Below are positions 31,706-35,854 of a stretch of 35,854 bases of DNA, piece by piece. This DNA is from Acetobacteraceae bacterium (GTDB taxonomy: Bacteria > Pseudomonadota > Alphaproteobacteria > Acetobacterales > Acetobacteraceae). The notes below the pieces were generated by a model. The model was not told the origin of the DNA. It did not search any database and was given only the letters and a program-made list of their open reading frames with translations. Each line of letters opens with the position of its first letter. Within the stretch, counting starts at the first letter, position 1. Location: positions 1 to 35,854 of the forward strand of contig PLXO01000198.1 in the NCBI GenBank assembly GCA_003151425.1. Reading direction: 5' to 3'. The translations under genes were made by a program, and so were the position numbers.

Positions 31706-32028
31706 AGGAGAGCTTGACCGAGCGGTCGCCCCCTCTTTGCGGAGAGAACTATATATTTGCACTGCTGCTTCGCATGGTGCAGGAGCACTGCGGCACAATG
31801 AACGTCGGTGAGATAGACAGCTACGCAATTGAGGCCAACGCGGACGCGATGACGGCGTTGGCGGATGCGGGATTTATCGAGATCGTCGGGCAAGCAGACG
31901 GGCGCATGCGCGCCACGGTTCTTCCCAAGGGGGAGGCGTTAGCAGCCCGGTTTCTGGCCGAGAAGAACGCGGGCCGATCGAAAAGCTACAACGTCGGCAA
32001 ATCGACGATTTCGCGGCTATCGGCGTGA
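31696..32028 (+). CDS. 110-residue hypothetical protein with a recombinase-like C-terminal tail
   Basis: Residues 1-90 are of unrecognised family and look like a small helical or winged-helix domain (ENYIFALLLRMVQEHC, ADAMTALADAGFIEIV, MRATVLPKGEALAARFL). The last 15 residues, KSYNVGKSTISRLSA, closely match the end of the serine recombinase one kilobase upstream (KSYNVGRATISRLAV), which suggests a hybrid between an unrelated coding region and a second recombinase's 3' end. The start overlaps vapC by ten bases. The 3' end overlaps the convergent GIY-YIG gene by 43 bases. A real but chimeric gene is my best reading. Confidence 0.6.
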   Translation: MSLKESLTERSPPLCGENYIFALLLRMVQEHCGTMNVGEIDSYAIEANADAMTALADAGFIEIVGQADGRMRATVLPKGEALAARFLAEKNAGRSKSYNVGKSTISRLSA

Positions 32029-32555
32029 CGTGAACGGGATCGCAGTTTTCGAAGACGCGAGAGACGTTGTGGATTGTGCTTCAAGTTTAGTAGCGGGCAA
32101 GATTGGTTGATCAGCGTCATCTCCGCATGATCAATGGTCGCGCCCTCGATACCTGTCGTCCATCCGACTGAGAGATGTTGCTTGATCCACTCAATAACTT
32201 TTACCTTGTCTTCGTCGTCAAACTCGAAGTTCTTGCCGCCACGAGACGAGATGTAACCCAGAATAACGCCTACAGAACGAAAGAAACTTCCGGGCTTCTG
32301 ATGGAGGCACTCCTGCTTCCATACTCGCGTTCGCAAGTTCTTCGCCGCCTGTCCGACATAGATGAGATTCTGATTGCCCCGTTTTTCCAAACAGCTCCTA
32401 AACGGCTCTGGAAGACTATCCGGGTGATCGATGAAGATTGCGTAGATGCCTGGCTTCTCCGGCAGCCTGGTTGCTGCCTCGCTTACCGCGACGCGCTCAC
32501 ACGTTTTGACCCAATCGATTAGACGATCCGCGCAACCAGAGATGATCTCACCCAT
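31986..32555 (-). CDS. GIY-YIG nuclease family protein
   Basis: This 189-residue protein contains a GIY-YIG domain at about residues 33-160. GIY is at 36-38 (KPGIYAIF), the YIG counterpart is YVG at 66-68 (NLIYVGQAAKNLRTRV) with the catalytic-type Arg75 or Arg77, Glu145 lies in HAEMTLIN and Asn157 in CPLLNLKHNP. These match the metal-dependent nuclease active site. GAGG lies seven bases before the ATG. The open frame continues upstream only as a shadow of the J-protein and malic-enzyme genes. The last ~20 residues are encoded in DNA that overlaps the convergent recombinase-like tail, so its natural end may have been altered. Its role in defence or DNA repair is unknown. Confidence 0.82.
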   Translation of the reverse strand: MGEIISGCADRLIDWVKTCERVAVSEAATRLPEKPGIYAIFIDHPDSLPEPFRSCLEKRGNQNLIYVGQAAKNLRTRVWKQECLHQKPGSFFRSVGVILGYISSRGGKNFEFDDEDKVKVIEWIKQHLSVGWTTGIEGATIDHAEMTLINQSCPLLNLKHNPQRLSRLRKLRSRSRHADSREIVDLPTL

Positions 32556-32746
32556 GCGATAGCCTCGTTGCCGAGTCAACTTTCCATACAGCGCGCTATG
32601 CGACAGCGACTTGTAGCCGCAATATAGAGATGACACCCCTGTGCAAAGTAGCGGTGACACTCGCCCGGGTTCTGGGGTCTCCATCCAAGGGCAGCGCAAA
32701 CTAGCCCACTCCCGACCCGGACAATCGTCCGTCCCACAATGATCTT

Positions 32747-33253
32747 CTACCGCAACAACACGTCGCGCGCCTGATTGACCCGCGAGGCCAGCCAGTCCGA
32801 CCCACCGGCGTCCGGGTGCGCTGCCCGCATCAAGCGGTGGTGTGCCGCGCGGATCTCCTCCTCGGTGGCGCCGACATGCAGGCCGAGCACCTGATACGCC
32901 TCCTCGCGCGACATCGCACCCGACCTGCGCGCCGGCCCGCTTTGTCCGCCGCCGCCTTGGCCCCCACCGCCCTGCCCCGCGGTCCCACCCGAACCCGCAC
33001 TCCCGCCGCCTTGCCCCATCCGGGGATGCGCCGCGCGCCAGCGGTTCCAGATCGTCGGGCCGAAAAAGGTCAGCGCACCGATGGCGAGCGGCCAGCGACC
33101 CGTCAGGACCAGCAGCAGTCCCAGGCTGATGCCGCCGAGTGCCGCGATCCAGGCGACCAGCGACTTGACCGAGGTGATCGAGGCGCGTTCGAACGCCCGC
33201 AGTCCGCCCCAGAATACGAACAGGATCAGTCCGCCGAGGACGAGCCACAACAT
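32747..33253 (-). CDS. Membrane-anchored J-domain protein (DnaJ-like)
   Basis: This 168-residue protein has one or two N-terminal membrane helices (about 2-18 and 30-66), a Gly/Gln-rich linker (residues 80-106) and a C-terminal J-domain (about 113-168). The essential HPD motif lies at 146-148 (RAAHPDAGGS). J-domains stimulate the ATPase of DnaK-type Hsp70 chaperones; the layout resembles TIM14-like or DjlA-like membrane co-chaperones. It starts four bases after the stop of maeB and may be co-transcribed with it, though no functional link is evident. The J-domain ends at the protein C-terminus, as in other small members. Confidence 0.88.
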   Translation of the reverse strand: MLWLVLGGLILFVFWGGLRAFERASITSVKSLVAWIAALGGISLGLLLVLTGRWPLAIGALTFFGPTIWNRWRAAHPRMGQGGGSAGSGGTAGQGGGGQGGGGQSGPARRSGAMSREEAYQVLGLHVGATEEEIRAAHHRLMRAAHPDAGGSDWLASRVNQARDVLLR

Positions 33254-33256
33254 GGG

Positions 33257-35560
<2,304 letters not shown>

Positions 35561-35854
35561 TCAGAGCCACTCCCCGAAGACGTCCGGCATCATAACATCT
35601 CGCGTCATACAGGCATGGGGAGGTTGGGCGCCAGATGCGCGCAGGCTGGGATCGCGGTCGGGATTCGGCGGCTGGGCAGTCCTTGGCCGGCTAGCCGATC
35701 GCGCGGTCGGTCTATGATGCCAGAGCCGACCCATCCGAGGGTTCATAGGGTCTTTGTCGTGTTTCGCGATTTGCGCCCCGGCTCCGGCTGCCAGGTCCAC
35801 GAGCGTCAACCCGGCCTCCGGTCCCGCCACCAAGACGACCATCCGAGGGTTCAT
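35561..35854. repeat. Repeat field C: start of another ~108-bp CATAGGGT array, continuing past the window
   Basis: The string CCATCCGAGGGTTCAT occurs at about 35731 and again at 35839, 108 bases apart, the second running into the window end. The first is followed by CATAGGGTCTTTGTCGTGTT and CGCGATTTGCG, the same core as in fields A and B. A minus-strand open frame here carries the matching 36-residue repeat (MNPRM twice, with KHDKDPM) but has no other support. The first ~160 bases of this stretch, upstream of maeB, show no feature. Confidence 0.7.

Overview
The window reads as chromosome of a high-GC alphaproteobacterium. The family-specific hypothetical proteins, the two-subunit isoquinoline-type molybdenum oxidoreductase, the fused malic enzyme and the HldE/GalU/phosphomannomutase group fit Acetobacteraceae or a close Rhodospirillales relative. 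That placement is inferred from gene content, not from a marker gene. No rRNA, tRNA or CRISPR array was recognised.

Layout. 1-5.6 kb: iorA/iorB molybdenum hydroxylase (minus strand); a tightly coupled plus-strand trio made of a truncated fucose-mutarotase remnant, an amidohydrolase and arfB; a Mak-type fructokinase. 5.7-8.9 kb: a TusA-like protein and two divergent metallopeptidases (M28 with a PA domain, and M20). 8.94-11.07 kb: an IS1595-type element with 19-bp terminal inverted repeats that encloses not only its transposase but also two passenger genes, a proteasome-like Ntn hydrolase and a co-translated 70-residue protein. 11.1-13.2 kb: a MITE-like palindrome, a nitroreductase and an unrecognised protein with an Ala/Pro/Glu tail. 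13.3-14.6 kb: a repeat field. 14.6-25.9 kb: an envelope-polysaccharide region with a ~1,990-residue multidomain glycosyltransferase, a small repeat protein, hldE, phosphomannomutase and galU. 25.9-27.6 kb: a 1.7-kb gene-free repeat field. 27.6-30.2 kb: an unrecognised protein and a DUF1326/DUF2182 pair. 30.4-32.6 kb: a small accessory island (serine recombinase, VapBC, a small protein with a recombinase-like tail, a GIY-YIG protein). 32.7-35.6 kb: a membrane J-domain protein and maeB. The right edge enters another copy of the repeat field.

How the genes fit together. HldE makes the ADP-heptose precursor, and the giant protein on the other side of the intergenic region carries a GT9 (heptosyltransferase-type) domain. 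Phosphomannomutase/phosphoglucomutase and GalU supply sugar phosphates and UDP-glucose, so this block looks like LPS core or surface-glycan synthesis. DUF1326 and DUF2182 are adjacent here and look like a metal-linked membrane pair.

The strongest lead is the IS1595-type element carrying a protease-like gene with a conserved Thr/Asp/Lys catalytic set. The second is a ~108-bp (36-codon) tandem repeat family around a CATAGGGT core that occurs at three separate loci in the window. Short 15-, 17-, 18- and ~30-bp tandem arrays are also scattered through both genes and spacers, suggesting a genome prone to repeat expansion.
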